This document shows, piece by piece, positions 41,596-42,558 of a DNA stretch of 42,558 bases; the stretch's first letter is position 1; every line of letters starts with the position of its first letter. The stretch comes from an uncultured Clostridia bacterium (GTDB lineage Bacteria > Bacillota > Clostridia > Oscillospirales > Ruminococcaceae): assembly GCA_937906945.1 (NCBI GenBank), contig CALCUE010000044.1, forward strand, positions 1 to 42,558. Reading direction: 5' to 3'. Under the pieces are notes generated by a model. The model made no database searches and was not told the origin of the DNA. It saw only the letters and a program-made list of their open reading frames with translations. The translations under genes were made by a program, and so were the position numbers.

Positions 41596-41717
41596 TTGTT
41601 AGCAAAAATGACCTTTTTGTTAGCAGGAATATTAAAAAGGCAATATGTTTCGGTACGATTATTTTTCACTCCACCTTGCTAACATTGTTAGCAGGAATTA
41701 CTCCGTCCTGCTAACAA
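41596..41717. repeat. TTGTTAGCAGGA direct and inverted repeats
   Basis: The word TTGTTAGCA occurs at 41596-41604, 41617-41625 (extended to TTGTTAGCAGGAAT) and 41685-41693 (again extended). It is inverted at 41676-41684 (TTGCTAACA) and at 41706-41717 (TCCTGCTAACAA). The last two units form a perfect 12-bp dyad with a 9-base centre (41685-41717). The flanking 41553-42014 is AT-rich and, apart from these, shows no gene I can support. They could be recombinase arm sites, operators or hairpins; function unknown. Confidence 0.8.
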
Positions 41718-42014
41718 GCTGCAAACAAGATTTTTTGCGTTTTTCTACTGAAAAGTGCAGGCGTATGACCTATCCATATTTTTTTAGATACTTCAATCGT
41801 ATTTTTTGCCCAATCGGCATTTTCACAAAATCTATTGAAAAATAGGCACTGATTGATTATAATGTATATGTGTATACGTGTAATTTTACCTCACGAAAAA
41901 CGTCTTATGGCGTTTCAAAATAATATTTAGATATTTTTCAAAAAAGTTGTAGCCACTTTTCCGCCTGCATCGTATAAAGAGATGCAAGGTCAAAAGAGCA
42001 AAGGAGAAAACATA

Positions 42015-42260
42015 ATGGAAGATAAGAAAGTATTAAAAGACGAGGAACTTGAAAAGGCCGTAGGTGGACTCGGAGAAGACGGCTATGGGACTGTGGTTTG
42101 CTGTCCGAGAGACAACTGCCATTCGTTAGTCCCGGGAAATCATTACGGTGAAGCATACGGAATATGCCCGAAATGCCGTTCCCAAAGACAGGGCGTGGCA
42201 TTATATCATAACGGTACACTTGAGCAGATACAAGAAGGCTATGAGTTCATAATAAAATAA
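42015..42260 (+). CDS. Cys-rich small peptide with double-glycine leader (putative RiPP/bacteriocin precursor)
   Basis: An 81-residue peptide. Residues 1-18 (LKDEELEKAVGG) are a bacteriocin-type leader with a Gly-Gly cleavage site at 17-18, as cut by C39-peptidase ABC transporters. The remaining 63 residues hold five Cys (29, 30, 35, 51, 54) in CCPRDNC and CPKC contexts. That could be modified or disulfide-bonded, or could bind zinc. The start at 42015 has AAAGGAG 9 bases upstream; an in-frame ATG at 41982 is less likely. The gene is AT-richer than the host genes and lies 51 bases before a second leader peptide gene. The exact family of the core is not recognised. Confidence 0.72.
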   Translation: MEDKKVLKDEELEKAVGGLGEDGYGTVVCCPRDNCHSLVPGNHYGEAYGICPKCRSQRQGVALYHNGTLEQIQEGYEFIIK

Positions 42261-42311
42261 GTCAGTGTCAAATCCGCATTTACGAAATACTACTTGGAAG
42301 GAATAATTGCA

Positions 42312-42558
42312 ATGAGCATAAACGAATTTAAGGAAGCTATGAAGAACGAGGCAATGAAGTGGGAGTACGAAGCATATATCGACGAGAAGAAGCCCGAAAC
42401 GCCGGAGGCACTTGTCGAGGTCGTGGTAGAATTTGCCGCATCCAAGGGATTTAACATCAGCAAAGAAGAGGTACTGAACAACATTCCCGATGAGATGAAG
42501 TCTGGCAAAATGGAACTCAGTGATGATATGCTGGACGCGGTTGTCGGCGGCAGTCTGT
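42312..42558 (+). CDS. Nif11-like leader peptide (RiPP precursor), cut by window end
   Basis: 82 codons are visible before the window ends. It begins MSINEFKEAMKNEAMKWEYE, continues LVEVVVEFAASKGFNISKEE (about 34-53) and ends in ELSDDMLDAVVGGSL, with Gly-Gly at 79-80. This is the pattern of Nif11-type (N11P) leaders that guide lanthionine, radical-SAM or other modification enzymes. The core after the GG is almost wholly outside the window. GGAAGGAA lies about 8 bases before the ATG. The last residues (DAVVGG) echo the KAVGG of the preceding peptide, so both may be handled by one exporter. Confidence 0.78.
   Translation, partial: MSINEFKEAMKNEAMKWEYEAYIDEKKPETPEALVEVVVEFAASKGFNISKEEVLNNIPDEMKSGKMELSDDMLDAVVGGSL

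Noticed and set aside
41645..41845. 66-residue open frame in the AT-rich region
   Set aside because: It runs across the TTGTTAGCAGGA repeats, its ribosome binding site is too close to the ATG, and the product has no recognisable pattern.
41938..42508. Two minus-strand frames over the peptide genes (41938-42219 and 42290-42508)
   Set aside because: They are antisense to the leader-peptide genes, which have AGGAG sites and double-glycine motifs.
1..42558. CRISPR array or insertion sequence
   Set aside because: No regularly spaced repeats with unique spacers and no transposase frame were seen. The only repeats are those at the left edge, in the 18387 lipoprotein gene and near the tRNA.

Overview
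The window looks like chromosomal DNA from a spore-forming Gram-positive bacterium of the class Clostridia (an Oscillospiraceae-like gut lineage would fit; this is an inference, because no rRNA is present). The grounds are: spoVT behind a sigma-G-like promoter, the tepA-ylzJ-ftsK(spoIIIE) order known from Bacillus, a FliB-type flagellin methylase, an L-box lysine riboswitch, AGGAGG-type ribosome binding sites and lipoproteins with Firmicutes-type lipoboxes. Most of the window has GC-rich third codon positions, which creates many long antisense shadow frames. The last kilobase is visibly AT-richer and foreign in character.

Layout. 1-307: intergenic repeats of a dispersed palindromic type. 308-9010 (minus): one long housekeeping run, tepA, ylzJ, an ICMT-family methyltransferase, ftsK, ftsY, rdgB, yhbY, nadD, a lipoprotein and a yqeK::rsfS fusion. 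9221-11107 (plus): a membrane protein, a PrsW-like intramembrane protease and a tail-anchored exported protein. 11168-13950 (minus): a polar amino acid ABC importer behind a lysine riboswitch, so very likely a lysine importer. 14076-15380: a cation/proton antiporter. 15414-16610 (minus): a U32 peptidase-family tRNA-modification protein. 16853-18328: a nitroreductase and spoVT. 18387-24340 (minus): a tandem-duplicated lipoprotein and a run of ECF S component, DUF5711 protein, CvpA and a ClpE-like unfoldase. 24421-27546 (minus): recG, a small protein and a lipoprotein. 27911-28810: fliB.

29028-36001 is a five-gene transport cluster: a beta-propeller/solute-binding fusion lipoprotein, two CUT1-type permeases, a HlyD/MacA-like adaptor and a reduced MacB-like extracellular-core protein, with no ATPase. 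36050-38445 (minus): a PLP-dependent decarboxylase and an M14 carboxypeptidase. 38527-41311: three Nudix hydrolases around a malic enzyme on the opposite strand.

41325-42558: a truncated tRNA-Arg(CCT), an intact tRNA-Arg(CCT), then an AT-rich segment with TTGTTAGCAGGA dyads and two small genes whose products carry double-glycine leaders. The first is a Cys-rich 81-residue peptide. The second is a Nif11-like leader peptide cut by the window end. This is the likely left edge of a ribosomally made peptide (RiPP/bacteriocin) island inserted next to a tRNA. Together with the ATPase-less hybrid transport cluster it is the best candidate for something undescribed.
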